Shown in pieces: positions 1 to 8,517 of a stretch of DNA of 24,509 bases. The stretch covers positions 1 to 24,509 of the forward strand of contig JAYOIK010000075.1 in the NCBI GenBank assembly GCA_038118725.1, in the 5' to 3' direction. Both the position numbers and the translations under genes were made by a program. Each line of letters opens with the position of its first letter. Positions within the stretch are counted from its first letter, which is position 1. Below the pieces are notes generated by a model. It saw only the letters and a list, made by a program, of their open reading frames with translations, searched no databases and was not told the origin of the DNA. The DNA is from JADHLJ01 sp038118725 (GTDB lineage Bacteria > Pseudomonadota > Alphaproteobacteria > Thalassobaculales > Thalassobaculaceae).

Positions 1-25
1 CCGCATATCCGCCGCGCGCCAGTTC

Positions 26-96
26 TCTCCGTCGCGCCGGCGAAAGCCGGGGCTTTTGGCAAGCGGATTTAAGCCCCAGCTTTCGCTAGGGCGACG
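26..96 (+). repeat. 71-bp dispersed double-hairpin repeat, copy A
   Basis: This segment matches the reverse complement of 13495-13565 with four mismatches in 71 bases. It holds two hairpins: CCGGC-GAAA-GCCGG near 38-51, and an imperfect one near 74-91 around the loop TTTC. The arrangement resembles REP/BIME-type palindromic units. There is no coding sequence in it, and it lies upstream of the amidohydrolase gene. Confidence 0.8.
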
Positions 97-211
97 GGTT
101 TCACGGAGAGCAAGAACGTCACGCGCGGGATGACGGATCAACCCGCGACCCCAGCTAGCGACGATGCCGTGGATTGAGTAGGCTCGGACGCCCTAGCCAC
201 GGAGCCTCGTC

Positions 212-1117
212 ATGTCCGACATCCCGATCATCGACGCGCATCACCATTTCTGGGATCTCGGCCTCGGCAAGCATCCATGGCTGGACGGGCGGCATGTGAT
301 CGAGGGGTTCCGCTACGGCGATTACGCGGCGATCCGGCAAAACTATCTGCTGGAGGATTATCGCCGCGATAGCGCCGGGCACAACGTGGTCAAGACCATC
401 CATATGGAAACCGAATGGGACCCGACCGATCCGATCGGCGAGACGGACTGGCTACAGCGCTATCACGACAAGACGGGGTTTCCGCACGCCGTCGTGGGAC
501 AAGCCTGGTTCGACCGGGCGGATATCGCCGAGGTTCTGGCCGGCCATGCCGCCTATCCGCTGATCCGGTCGGTCCGCCAGAAACCCAAGGCGGCACCCTC
601 GCCGGACGCGTTCACGCCGGGCATCCCCGGATCGATGGCGGATCCCGTCTTTCGCGAGGGCTACCGGCATCTCGCCACCCATGGCCTGCACTATGACCTG
701 CAAACCCCTTGGTGGCATCTCGGCGAGGCGGCGGATCTGGCGCGGGATTTTCCCGATACCACGATCATCTTGAACCACACCGGTCTGCCCTCGGATCGAA
801 GCGAGGCCGGAACCGCCGGCTGGCGGGAGGCGATGGAAAGGCTCGCCGATCAGCCGAATACCGCCGTCAAGATATCCGGTATCGGCCTTGCCGCGGAGGC
901 ATGGACAACCCGAGGCAACGGCCCCTTGGTCCTGGAGACAATTCGGATCTTCGGCATCGAGCGCTGCATGTTCGCCTCGAACTTCCCGGTGGACGGCCTC
1001 TGTGCCAGCTACGATACGATCTTTAGCGGCTTCAAGCGGATCGTCGAGGATTTCCCAATGGCGGATCAACGCAAGCTTTTCCATGACAACGCGGTGAAAT
1101 ACTATCGCCCGGCATGA
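212..1117 (+). CDS. Amidohydrolase family protein (COG3618-type, lactonase-like TIM barrel)
   Basis: The 301-residue protein resembles the amidohydrolase 2 family, which includes 2-pyrone-4,6-dicarboxylate lactonase and L-fuconolactonase. These hydrolyse lactones or related cyclic esters in the cytoplasm. Seen in the sequence: the N-terminal metal or substrate motif DAHHHFWD at residues 8-15, a central LNHTG motif, and a C-terminal FASNFPVDG motif that, from memory, is normal for this subgroup. The length fits the family. The ATG at 212 follows a GGAG at 201-204. The stop codon touches the first possible start of the TauD-like gene, so the two are probably co-transcribed with the SDR behind them. 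The substrate cannot be read from sequence; a sugar lactone or an aromatic-derived lactone are both possible. Confidence 0.88.
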   Translation: MSDIPIIDAHHHFWDLGLGKHPWLDGRHVIEGFRYGDYAAIRQNYLLEDYRRDSAGHNVVKTIHMETEWDPTDPIGETDWLQRYHDKTGFPHAVVGQAWFDRADIAEVLAGHAAYPLIRSVRQKPKAAPSPDAFTPGIPGSMADPVFREGYRHLATHGLHYDLQTPWWHLGEAADLARDFPDTTIILNHTGLPSDRSEAGTAGWREAMERLADQPNTAVKISGIGLAAEAWTTRGNGPLVLETIRIFGIERCMFASNFPVDGLCASYDTIFSGFKRIVEDFPMADQRKLFHDNAVKYYRPA

Positions 1118-1158
1118 CCGCCCCATCCCAACGGCATGCAATGCAACGGGAGAGTAAC

Positions 1159-2016
1159 GTGAGTTCACTAGCGCTTTCAGTCGAACCGGTCTCCGGCTTC
1201 ATCGGCGCCGAGGTCGACCTGGATCTCTCCGCTCCGTTCGACGAGGAGACGCGCGAGGCGTTGAACGACGCCCTCGATGATCATCTCGTGCTGTTCCTCC
1301 GCGACCAGAAACTTGACCCCACGAGCCTGAAGCGCGTGACCGAGGCTTTCGCGCCATTGATGCGGGTGCCCTACATCAACCCCTCGCCCGAGGATCCGGA
1401 CATCATCGCGGTCCTAAAGGAAGCGAGCGAGGCCAAGATCGCCAATTTCGGGGGCGATTGGCATTCCGATTTCAGTTTCCTCGACGCGCCTCCCGGCGGC
1501 TCGGTGCTCTACGCCCTGGAGATACCGCCCTTTGGCGGTGACACCCTCTGGGCCAGCCAGGCCGCCGCCTATGAGCGGTTGAGCGACAGCCTTAAGAACG
1601 AGATCGAGGGCAAGCGGGCGATCCATATCGGCGCGCCCTACGGCGCCAAGTCGCCGCCGAAATTCAAGGACAAGCTCAGCACCTCCATCGGCATGACCCG
1701 GGGCGACCCGGACGCCGACCGGGAACGCCTGCACCCGATCGTGCGCACCCATCCCCGCAGCGGACGCAAGGGCCTGTTCGTCAACCCGATCTATACCGTC
1801 GGCATCGAGGGCATGGAGTCGGATGACGCAAGGCATCTCCTGTCCCGTCTGTATCGCCACGCCACGCGTCCGGACATTACCTGCCGGTTCCGCTGGGCCA
1901 AGGGCTCGGTGGCGATTTGGGACAACCGCATGACCATGCATTACGCGCTGAACGACTATGACGGACAGCGGCGTTTGTTGTGGCGCACCACCTTCGCCGG
2001 CGAGCGGCCCGTCTAG
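1159..2016 (+). CDS. TauD/TfdA family Fe(II)/2-oxoglutarate-dependent dioxygenase
   Basis: The protein of 285 residues belongs to the taurine/2,4-D dioxygenase family, which couples 2-oxoglutarate decarboxylation to substrate hydroxylation. The iron triad is visible: H102 and D104 in the WHSD motif and H261 in the C-terminal WDNR...MH segment. R272 (or R276) is placed to bind 2-oxoglutarate. I prefer the GTG at 1159 because GGGAGA ends 5 bases upstream; an in-frame ATG at 1114 overlaps the previous stop (ATGA) but has no Shine-Dalgarno site and would add 15 residues that do not look like the family N-terminus. It lies between the amidohydrolase and SDR genes on the same strand. The substrate is unknown. 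Confidence 0.88.
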   Translation: MSSLALSVEPVSGFIGAEVDLDLSAPFDEETREALNDALDDHLVLFLRDQKLDPTSLKRVTEAFAPLMRVPYINPSPEDPDIIAVLKEASEAKIANFGGDWHSDFSFLDAPPGGSVLYALEIPPFGGDTLWASQAAAYERLSDSLKNEIEGKRAIHIGAPYGAKSPPKFKDKLSTSIGMTRGDPDADRERLHPIVRTHPRSGRKGLFVNPIYTVGIEGMESDDARHLLSRLYRHATRPDITCRFRWAKGSVAIWDNRMTMHYALNDYDGQRRLLWRTTFAGERPV

Positions 2017-2055
2017 GCGCTCTTTGCGTCGCGATTGAGAGATATGGAGAAAACC

Positions 2056-2811
2056 ATGACCGACCGCCCGTTGGAGGGAAAAGTCGCGCTCGTCACGGGC
2101 GCCGGACAGAACATCGGACGCGAGATCGCGCTTACCCTTGCCGGAGACGGAGCCAAGATCATTGTCAACGGACGGGCGAACGAGGCAGCGGTCGAGGAGA
2201 CCGTGCAAGCCATCACCGAGGCCGGAGGAACCGCGATCGGTCATATCGCCGACGTATCGGATCCCGACGCCGTGGCGCGCATGGTCGAGAAGGCGAAGGC
2301 GGCATTCGGCGGCATCGACATCCTCGTCAGCAATGCCGGGCTGCGCCGTCAGACGCCGTTTCTGGAGATGGGTTACGAGGAATGGCGGGAAATCCTGTCG
2401 GTGGCCCTTGACGGCGCTTTCATTCTCGCCCGCGCGACCGCCCCCCTGATGGTTGAGCGCGGCGGTGGATCGATCGTCGCCCTATCCGGTATCTCGCATA
2501 GGGTCGGAACCCTGAACCGCTGTCACGTCTCCGCGTCGAAAGCGGGCCTCGAGGGACTGATCCGCGCGCTATCACGGGAACTCGCGCCGCACGGCATTAC
2601 CTGCAACTGCGTCGCGCCGGGCGCGATCGACACGGTCCGCGGTGCCTCGGCGGGCGCCCGACCGAGCGGGCCGGCCGGTCCGAACATTCCAATCGGCAGA
2701 ATGGGAACGGTCGACGAGATCGCCGCCATGGTCCGCCATCTCGTCGGACCGAATGGCGGTTTCGTCACCGGTCAGACGATTCACGTGAACGGCGGCTCCT
2801 TCCTCGGCTGA
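2056..2811 (+). CDS. SDR family protein lacking the catalytic Tyr and Asn
   Basis: A 251-residue short-chain dehydrogenase/reductase fold. The cofactor motif TGAGQNIG lies at residues 14-21, NAG at 93-95, the active-site serine is S144, and the lysine is K162. The usual YxxxK tyrosine is V158 (HVSASK), and the tetrad asparagine is A117 (SVALDG where NxDG is usual). Thus only Ser and Lys of the Asn-Ser-Tyr-Lys tetrad remain. The C-terminal PGAIDTVRG and VTGQTIHVNGG motifs are typical of the family. The start at 2056 is chosen because GGAGA lies 5 bases upstream; an earlier TTG (2035) and ATG (2044) lack this. It probably shares a transcript with the two upstream genes. It may be a divergent oxidoreductase using another acid, or a non-redox SDR. 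Confidence 0.85.
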   Translation: MTDRPLEGKVALVTGAGQNIGREIALTLAGDGAKIIVNGRANEAAVEETVQAITEAGGTAIGHIADVSDPDAVARMVEKAKAAFGGIDILVSNAGLRRQTPFLEMGYEEWREILSVALDGAFILARATAPLMVERGGGSIVALSGISHRVGTLNRCHVSASKAGLEGLIRALSRELAPHGITCNCVAPGAIDTVRGASAGARPSGPAGPNIPIGRMGTVDEIAAMVRHLVGPNGGFVTGQTIHVNGGSFLG

Positions 2812-2847
2812 GCCGGCGATCCAAGCTTCGGGGATTACTGAACATCC

Positions 2848-2895
2848 GTCGCCCCGCTGAAGACCAGGGCTTTTGCCGCGACCCTTTGAGCCCAA
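2848..2895 (+). repeat. Degenerate partial copy of the 71-bp repeat
   Basis: Alignment by eye to positions 31-78 gives about 33 matches in 48 bases, including the shared core GGGCTTTTG and the GTCGC beginning. It looks like a decayed third copy, in the same orientation as the copy at 26-96, in the 281-bp gap between the SDR and the aldolase-like gene. I see nothing else firm in that gap. Confidence 0.45.
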
Positions 2896-3092
2896 GGGAC
2901 ATCGGAATAGTCCAAGATTGGCGACACGGGCGATTTTCTCGCCACAAGCCCTTGTCTATTTTGCCGACCTTCGCCGGGCCGACAACGAAAGGGATTTATT
3001 GATGGGTCCCCTATACCGCACATCTGATTGACCGCTACCCCGACCCCGATCACAATCATCGGGCTCATTCCCGCTCCTTCGAGGAATTTCAC

Positions 3093-4112
3093 ATGATCGA
3101 CCTGCGCAGCGACACGGTCACCAAGCCGTCGCCCCGGATGTATGAAGCCATGGCCGCCGCCGAGGTCGGTGACGATGTCTATGGCGATGATCCGACAATC
3201 AACGAATTGGAGGAAACCGTCGCCGATATGCTGGGTTTCGAGGCCGGCATGTACGTCACCTCGGGCACGCAATCGAATTTCGCCGCCGTCCTCACCCATT
3301 GCGGCCGCGGCGAGGAATACATCATCGGCGAGGCCTATCATGTCTATCGCGCCGAGGCGGTCGGAACCGCGGCTCTGGGCGGCATCATTCCGCAGACCGT
3401 GCCGGTGCTTGACGACGGGTCCGTCGATCTCGCGGTCGTGGAGTCCCGGATCAAGTCCGAGGACATGCATTTCCCGCGCACCAAGCTGATCTGTTTCGAG
3501 AACACCCATAACGGCAAGTCGCTGTCGCCGGATTACATGAGCCGGGCGACGGCGCTGGCCAAGGCGAACGGCCTTGCCTGTCATCTCGACGGCGCCCGGT
3601 TGATGAACGCGGCGATCGCCAATGCCTGCTCGCCCAAGGACCTGACCAAGGGCTTTGATACCGTGTCGCTATGCCTTTCCAAGGGCCTCGGCGCCCCCGT
3701 CGGCTCGGTGCTTGTCGGCAAGGCGGATTTCATCCAGGAAGCCCGGCGCGCCCGCAAGATGCTGGGCGGCGGCATGCGTCAGGCCGGCATTCTCGCGGCC
3801 TGTGGTCTGGTGGCCGTGCGCGAGCAGGTCGACCGCCTGGCCGACGATCATCGCCTCGCCGCGCGGCTGGCCTCGGAGCTGGCGCAGATTCCGGAAATCA
3901 CCACCGAGCCCCAAGGCGCCAACACCAACATGGTGTTTATCCAGGTCGACGGCGCGCATCGCGACGGCTTGAAGGCGCATATGGAATCGCGCGGCGTCAA
4001 GATCGGCGGACGCCCCCCGACCTTCCGTCTCGTGGTGCATCGCGACATCAGCGAGGCGGATATCAACACAACGGTCGGCGCCATGGCCGAGTATTTCCGG
4101 GACGCCGCCTAG
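3093..4112 (+). CDS. Threonine-aldolase-like PLP enzyme (beta-eliminating lyase family)
   Basis: The protein of 339 residues matches fold-type I low-specificity L-threonine aldolases, which cleave L-threonine, L-allo-threonine or other beta-hydroxy amino acids to glycine and an aldehyde. The N-terminus MIDLRSDTVTKP is the family signature. The PLP lysine is K197 in LSKGLGAPVGS, with D166 and R169 in HLDGAR and H83 as the ring-stacking histidine. Length is normal. The ATG at 3093 is preceded by GAGGA 8 bases upstream. A CoA transferase gene follows after 32 bp on the same strand, suggesting that the two share a transcript. The beta-hydroxy amino acid used in vivo is unknown; it could be ltaE in function, but the context is catabolic. 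Confidence 0.9.
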   Translation: MIDLRSDTVTKPSPRMYEAMAAAEVGDDVYGDDPTINELEETVADMLGFEAGMYVTSGTQSNFAAVLTHCGRGEEYIIGEAYHVYRAEAVGTAALGGIIPQTVPVLDDGSVDLAVVESRIKSEDMHFPRTKLICFENTHNGKSLSPDYMSRATALAKANGLACHLDGARLMNAAIANACSPKDLTKGFDTVSLCLSKGLGAPVGSVLVGKADFIQEARRARKMLGGGMRQAGILAACGLVAVREQVDRLADDHRLAARLASELAQIPEITTEPQGANTNMVFIQVDGAHRDGLKAHMESRGVKIGGRPPTFRLVVHRDISEADINTTVGAMAEYFRDAA

Positions 4113-4144
4113 ACCGGACACGGTCTTTCAAGGGAGAAAGAAAC

Positions 4145-5377
4145 ATGGCCCCCAACCTTATCGACCCAGGGTTTCTGCAAGGCATAAAAGTCGTCGATTT
4201 CAGCCAGTTCGAGGCGGGCCCCTCCTGCACCGAAACCCTGGCCTGGCTCGGCGCAGACGTGGTGAAGATCGAGAACCCCAACCGTGGCGACCCCGGGCGG
4301 CGCCTGCGTCCAAACCAGCCGGACGACGATCCCTATTACTTCCACATGTTCAACGCGAACAAGAAATCGGTGACCCTCAACCTCAAGTCGCCCAAGGGTC
4401 TGGATCTGGTCAAGGACATGATCCGCGAGGCCGACGTGATGATCGAGAACTTCGCGCCGGGCGCGATCGAGCGGCTGGGCCTGTCCTACGACGTGGTCAA
4501 GGAGATCAATCCCGGAATCATCTACGCCCAGGTCAAGGGTTTCGGCGAGGGCAGCCCGTTCGAGAAGAACCTCGCCTTCGACATGATCGCCCAAGCCTGC
4601 GGCGGCACCTTCAGCGTCACCGGCGAGGCGGACGGGCCGCCGACCCGGCCAGGCATCACCATCGGCGATACCGGAACCGGCATGCTGATGGCGATCACCA
4701 TTCTGGGCGCGCTGTTCAAGCGCAAGGAAACCGGCGAGGGCCACAAGCTTCAGGTCGCCATGCAGGACGCGATGCTGCATTACATGCGGGTCAACTTCGC
4801 CACCCAGGGGCGGACCGGCATGGCGGCGCAGCGTGGCGGCAGCCGGGTCCCGGGCATCACCAACGCGCCGATGGGTCTCTATCCCTGCGCGCCGGGCGGG
4901 CCCAACGACTGGATCTATGTCATGACCAGCCGCGCCAATCCCGAGCATTGGGACCGTTTGCTGACGGTCATCGGCCGCGAGGATCTTATCGGCGATGAGC
5001 GCTATGCCACGCCGGCGGACCGGGTGGAACGGATTGACGAGGTGGACGAGATCATCGCCGCCTGGACCCGCGGTCAGGGCAAGTTCGAGGCGATGGAGAA
5101 AATCGGCGCGGCGGGCATTCCGGCGGGCGCGGTACTGGACACGGATGAGCTCAACAACGACGCCACCTTCGAGGAGCGCGGTGTGATGCAAACCATGCAT
5201 CACCCGATCCACAAACCCTTCAAGATGCCCGCCTGGCCGGTCCGCGTGGACGGCTCGGCCATTCGCCTGAAATCCTCTCCGGTTTTAGGCGAGCATACCG
5301 ACGCGGTGATGGACGACTGGCTCGGCCTGAACGACGCCGCGCTCGCCGCCTTGAAGGAAGAGGGCGTCTTTGGTTAG
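4145..5377 (+). CDS. Class III CoA transferase (CaiB/BaiF, formyl-CoA transferase-like)
   Basis: The 410-residue protein has the interlocked-ring CoA transferase family layout: an N-terminal VVDFSQFEAGP...GADVVKIE segment, a central GDTGTGM motif with the expected catalytic aspartate D175, and LQVAMQDAMLHY after it. It moves CoA from an acyl-CoA donor to a carboxylic acid, activating it for degradation. Compared from memory with formyl-CoA transferase, the active-site Gln17 position is Glu24 here, so formate/oxalate specificity is doubtful. GGGAGA lies upstream of the ATG at 4145; an open frame extends upstream of this, but it lies over the aldolase-like gene. Its TAG overlaps the stop of the convergent MFS gene at 5374-5377. 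Confidence 0.9.
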   Translation: MAPNLIDPGFLQGIKVVDFSQFEAGPSCTETLAWLGADVVKIENPNRGDPGRRLRPNQPDDDPYYFHMFNANKKSVTLNLKSPKGLDLVKDMIREADVMIENFAPGAIERLGLSYDVVKEINPGIIYAQVKGFGEGSPFEKNLAFDMIAQACGGTFSVTGEADGPPTRPGITIGDTGTGMLMAITILGALFKRKETGEGHKLQVAMQDAMLHYMRVNFATQGRTGMAAQRGGSRVPGITNAPMGLYPCAPGGPNDWIYVMTSRANPEHWDRLLTVIGREDLIGDERYATPADRVERIDEVDEIIAAWTRGQGKFEAMEKIGAAGIPAGAVLDTDELNNDATFEERGVMQTMHHPIHKPFKMPAWPVRVDGSAIRLKSSPVLGEHTDAVMDDWLGLNDAALAALKEEGVFG

Positions 5378-6618
5378 GGCCGCCAGAACAGGATCAGTCT
5401 CGGTCTGAACAACGCCGCCAGCATCACGCAGGCGCCGAAAGCGTATATCCCGCAGGCCGCCGATATCGCCTCGATGCTGATCCCGGCATCGATGAACCAA
5501 CCGAACACGGCGGGGCCGAGGGCGCTGGAGATCACCTGAATACCGGCGACCATCGCCCGGATCGAGCCGAGATGGAGAACGCCGTATAGTTCCGCCCAGA
5601 TCGTGGAGACGATTGTCGCGCCGGCGCCCCCGGATGTTCCCGCGAGCACCATGAAGGCGAAGACCGAGGCTTGCGTGTCGAAGACCGCGATCACCACGCA
5701 AGCCCCCATCAAGGGCAAAAGATAAAACGGCGCCAGGAAACGCGCGCCGTAGCGGTCGACCAACATGCCGGCAATCATCGCCATGCCGACCTGGCAGATC
5801 GCGTAGATGAAGAAGGACGAGGCATAGATCGTCAGATCCCAGCCCTTGCTTTCAACCAGATGTACCTGGTGCAGATTGAGACCGGTTATGATGAAGGCCG
5901 AGGCCATCATCGCGGACATCGAGAGAAAGAACCGCGGGTCACGCATCACCTGACCGCGTGTCCATTGCCGGCGCGCCGTGTCCGCGACCCGATCCTTCAG
6001 ACCGATGGTACGCTCGAGAAAGGCCTGGTGCCGGACGCCATGCCCCTTGAGCAACCACAGCAATAGCGGCGGGACCGCGAGCAGAACCACCAGGGCGCTG
6101 GTCAGCCAGACATCACGCCAGTCGAAGATCGCCAAGACCTTGACCGACATCGCCGGAAACACCGCCTGCCCGCTCGGAAAACCGAGCGCCGCGAGAGACA
6201 CCGCTCGTCCCCGCGTGAATTCGTCGAAATAGCGCGCCATGGTCACCGTGGCCGCCTGGCTCATCAAGCCTTGACCGGCGAACCGCAAAAGAAAGATCGC
6301 CAGGGCGAGCATCCACCAATTCTGGGTGAGCGACATGACGAGGCACGCCCCCGCCATCCCCACACACAACAGAACCGCGTAAAGACGCAAATCCACCTTG
6401 TCGATCAGCTTGCCGGCCCAGATCAGCAACAGCCCGCTGGTCACTGTGCCGGCGGCGTAGATATTTCCGAAATCCCCGTGGCTGAGCGAAAACGCCTCGC
6501 GCAGCTGACCGCTGTACATGGCGATGTAGAATGTCTGACCGAAGGTCGACATGAAGGCGATCAGATAGCCGAAACCGAGAAAACGTATATTGCCGGCAAC
6601 GAACCGAAGATAACTCAC
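5374..6618 (-). CDS. MFS transporter
   Basis: A 414-residue integral membrane protein with about twelve hydrophobic segments in two halves and a charged central loop near residues 195-230. The loop after TM2 carries GKLIDKVDLRLY, a relaxed form of the MFS motif A. Such proteins import or export small organic solutes using an ion gradient. The start is a GTG at 6618 with GAGG about 9 bases upstream; the next Met is residue 24, inside TM1, so the GTG is likely correct. It is the last gene of a minus-strand run (TfdA-like, GntR, Rieske, MFS) and starts 11 bases after the Rieske stop, so it probably imports the substrate of those oxygenases. The substrate itself cannot be told. Confidence 0.88.
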   Translation of the reverse strand: MSYLRFVAGNIRFLGFGYLIAFMSTFGQTFYIAMYSGQLREAFSLSHGDFGNIYAAGTVTSGLLLIWAGKLIDKVDLRLYAVLLCVGMAGACLVMSLTQNWWMLALAIFLLRFAGQGLMSQAATVTMARYFDEFTRGRAVSLAALGFPSGQAVFPAMSVKVLAIFDWRDVWLTSALVVLLAVPPLLLWLLKGHGVRHQAFLERTIGLKDRVADTARRQWTRGQVMRDPRFFLSMSAMMASAFIITGLNLHQVHLVESKGWDLTIYASSFFIYAICQVGMAMIAGMLVDRYGARFLAPFYLLPLMGACVVIAVFDTQASVFAFMVLAGTSGGAGATIVSTIWAELYGVLHLGSIRAMVAGIQVISSALGPAVFGWFIDAGISIEAISAACGIYAFGACVMLAALFRPRLILFWRP

Positions 6619-6629
6619 CCGCCGCCGCC

Positions 6630-7682
6630 TCAGCTACGCCAACGCAGCGTGGTTTCACGCACCGGGTTCTCGAATTCGCTACCGTCGTTGATGGAGCGCT
6701 CATGCGCCTTTTTCAGGCGGTAATACCATTTCGCCTGCATGTCCGCGTCATTGATCAGCAGGAGGGACGGGTCATGTCGCAGGCCGCGTTGCTGTTTGAC
6801 GACGATATCGCGGTCCTGGCCCAGGAACTTTCTGACGAAAGGCCTGAGGAGCGGACGTAGGGCCGAGAGCCAGGGCATCGTCCAATACATCATCTGGTGG
6901 ATCACGGTGTTTTCAGCGGTTACCGGAGTCGCGGCGGTCAAGCCGACCAGCGCGTTGCGACCGGCCTCGACATGCTCGACACGAATGCCGGGCAGGCGAA
7001 AGGTGATCTCCGTGGTCATCTCTCCACCCAGAATTCGATAGGCGGCGGAATTGCTCGAGGGGGCGTGCCGCAGCATCGAGAACCCGTATTCAGACGGACC
7101 GAACCGCTTCTCCTTGGCGTGGATCGATCGCCGCGAGCGCCACCACCATGACCTATGGACGAAGGGCCCGTGGGCCGGATCCATCAAACCGACGACGGCG
7201 TGGTCCACGTGACAGGGAAACTCCAAGGTCTCGATCAGGCGTGGTTGGTCGGCGATCTCCGGCAGCAAGGGGGCCGGTGGCGGATCGCTCGCGGCATTGC
7301 TCGCCATGAAGATCCAGATACAGCCCTGGGCCTCGCTGATCGGATAACGGCGCACCCGGATCCGTGAGATATCCATGTCCTGACCCTCGACCAGGGAGGG
7401 GATCGCCGTGCAGACACCATCGGCGCCGAAACGCCAACCATGATAGCAGCACTCGACTTCGCCGCCGATCATCCGACCGTCGCTCAGGGGTATGCCACGA
7501 TGCGGGCAGATATCGCGCAGCGCGAAGACGGTGCCGTCCTTGGCCCGACCGAAAACAACCGGTTCACCCAGCAAGGTGCGCGCGACCAGCCGTCCGGCCT
7601 CCAACGACGCGGAGGGCATCGCGAAGTACCAGATATCCCGGAGCAGGTCGTCGGGCGTGTTGTTGGATGTCGTCGGGTTCAT
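6630..7682 (-). CDS. Rieske non-haem iron oxygenase, oxygenase component
   Basis: The 350-residue protein has a Rieske [2Fe-2S] domain near residues 15-115 with C59-x-H61 and C78-x2-H81, then a catalytic domain with the mononuclear iron motif D168-x2-H171-x4-H176 and a C-terminal aspartate near D290. It resembles vanillate O-demethylase-type single-component oxygenases, which hydroxylate or demethylate aromatic or related compounds and need a separate reductase. No reductase or ferredoxin gene is in this window, so electrons must come from elsewhere. The ATG at 7682 is chosen because homology starts soon after it (LLRDIWYFA); an in-frame GTG at 7742 would add 20 residues. No strong ribosome site precedes either one. 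It lies between the GntR and MFS genes. Confidence 0.9.
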   Translation of the reverse strand: MNPTTSNNTPDDLLRDIWYFAMPSASLEAGRLVARTLLGEPVVFGRAKDGTVFALRDICPHRGIPLSDGRMIGGEVECCYHGWRFGADGVCTAIPSLVEGQDMDISRIRVRRYPISEAQGCIWIFMASNAASDPPPAPLLPEIADQPRLIETLEFPCHVDHAVVGLMDPAHGPFVHRSWWWRSRRSIHAKEKRFGPSEYGFSMLRHAPSSNSAAYRILGGEMTTEITFRLPGIRVEHVEAGRNALVGLTAATPVTAENTVIHQMMYWTMPWLSALRPLLRPFVRKFLGQDRDIVVKQQRGLRHDPSLLLINDADMQAKWYYRLKKAHERSINDGSEFENPVRETTLRWRS

Positions 7683-7769
7683 ATCGCCGGACACTGCCAC
7701 CGCGCCCCACCCCGCGCAAGCGCCACATGGTGGCGCCCGCACACCGCCTCGAAGCCGGGCAACCGACGG

Positions 7770-8459
7770 TTAGTCGTACATGCTCGCCTTGATGAAGCTT
7801 TCCATGTAGTCGTTGATTCGCCGAAACGCGGCGGCGGCCTTCTCCGGATCACCATCGGCCACCGCGCGCGCCGCCTGGGCGTGCAGCCGGGGGCCGAGCT
7901 TGATGTCGCCGCCACGACCATGGCGGCTGTACCAGAACCGGCGCGACAAGGGATGCAGCAATTGAACCATCTTGGTCGCGTGCTCGTTGTTCATCGCCGA
8001 AATGCAGAGATTGTTGAACTCACTATCCGAGCGTAACAACCCGATCGGATCGCGTCGCGCGGATGCCGCCTCGAACTCCTCGGCTACCCGCAATAACTCC
8101 CTGCGTTGCAACGGCACCGCGCGAACCGCCGCGCCTCGCGCCACCGCGTCATCCAACCCCCGGCCGACCTCCAGCATCCGGAGCACCGCGCCGGAATCGA
8201 GCTCCGATACGCGTATTCCGCGTCGCGGCAGGACCTCCAGCAAGCCCGCCATGGCCAGCCTTTGGATCGCCTCGCGCACCGGCGTGCGACCGATACCGAT
8301 CGATTCGGCCAAGTCCTTCTCGGTTACGACGGAGCCCGGCGCAACTTCCAGGCGCACCAGTTTCTCTTCCAGGCGGTGGTAGGCGATTTCCTTCAGACTG
8401 TCCGGCGCCTGCGGCTCTAGCTCCGCGAGATCCGCGACCAATAATTCCTGAAAATCCAT
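7770..8459 (-). CDS. GntR family transcriptional regulator (FCD/FadR subgroup)
   Basis: A 229-residue regulator with an N-terminal winged helix-turn-helix (about residues 22-87, TEKDLAESIGIGRTPVREAI) and a C-terminal FCD ligand domain (about 95-220). In the FCD domain the usual metal-binding D-x3-H is D145...N149, and the last His position near residue 215 is also not His, while H193 is kept. Metal binding may therefore be altered. AGAAGG precedes the ATG at 8459. The gene sits inside the run of TfdA-like, Rieske and MFS genes and most likely controls them in response to the pathway substrate or an acid intermediate. An imperfect inverted repeat just upstream may be its operator. Confidence 0.9.
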   Translation of the reverse strand: MDFQELLVADLAELEPQAPDSLKEIAYHRLEEKLVRLEVAPGSVVTEKDLAESIGIGRTPVREAIQRLAMAGLLEVLPRRGIRVSELDSGAVLRMLEVGRGLDDAVARGAAVRAVPLQRRELLRVAEEFEAASARRDPIGLLRSDSEFNNLCISAMNNEHATKMVQLLHPLSRRFWYSRHGRGGDIKLGPRLHAQAARAVADGDPEKAAAAFRRINDYMESFIKASMYD

Positions 8460-8477
8460 CCAATTCAGCCTTCTAAT

Positions 8478-8517
8478 ATGACCACCTCGGTTTAATGACC
8501 GGTTCGGTGGTGGTTAT
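8478..8517. promoter_or_regulatory. Imperfect inverted repeat upstream of the GntR gene, possible operator
   Basis: ATGACCACC at 8478-8486 faces GGTGGTTAT at 8509-8517; the arms pair at eight of nine positions across a 22-base centre. It lies 19-58 bases upstream of the GntR start, a suitable place for autoregulation. The wide spacing makes this a weak call. Confidence 0.3.

Noticed and set aside
3671..4144. Upstream extension of the CoA transferase frame
   Set aside because: The extra 158 codons overlap the aldolase-like gene in another frame, and the ribosome site and homology both start at 4145.
4109..5212. Minus-strand open frame of 367 codons opposite the CoA transferase
   Set aside because: The CoA transferase motifs are clear on the plus strand; the antisense frame has no domain.
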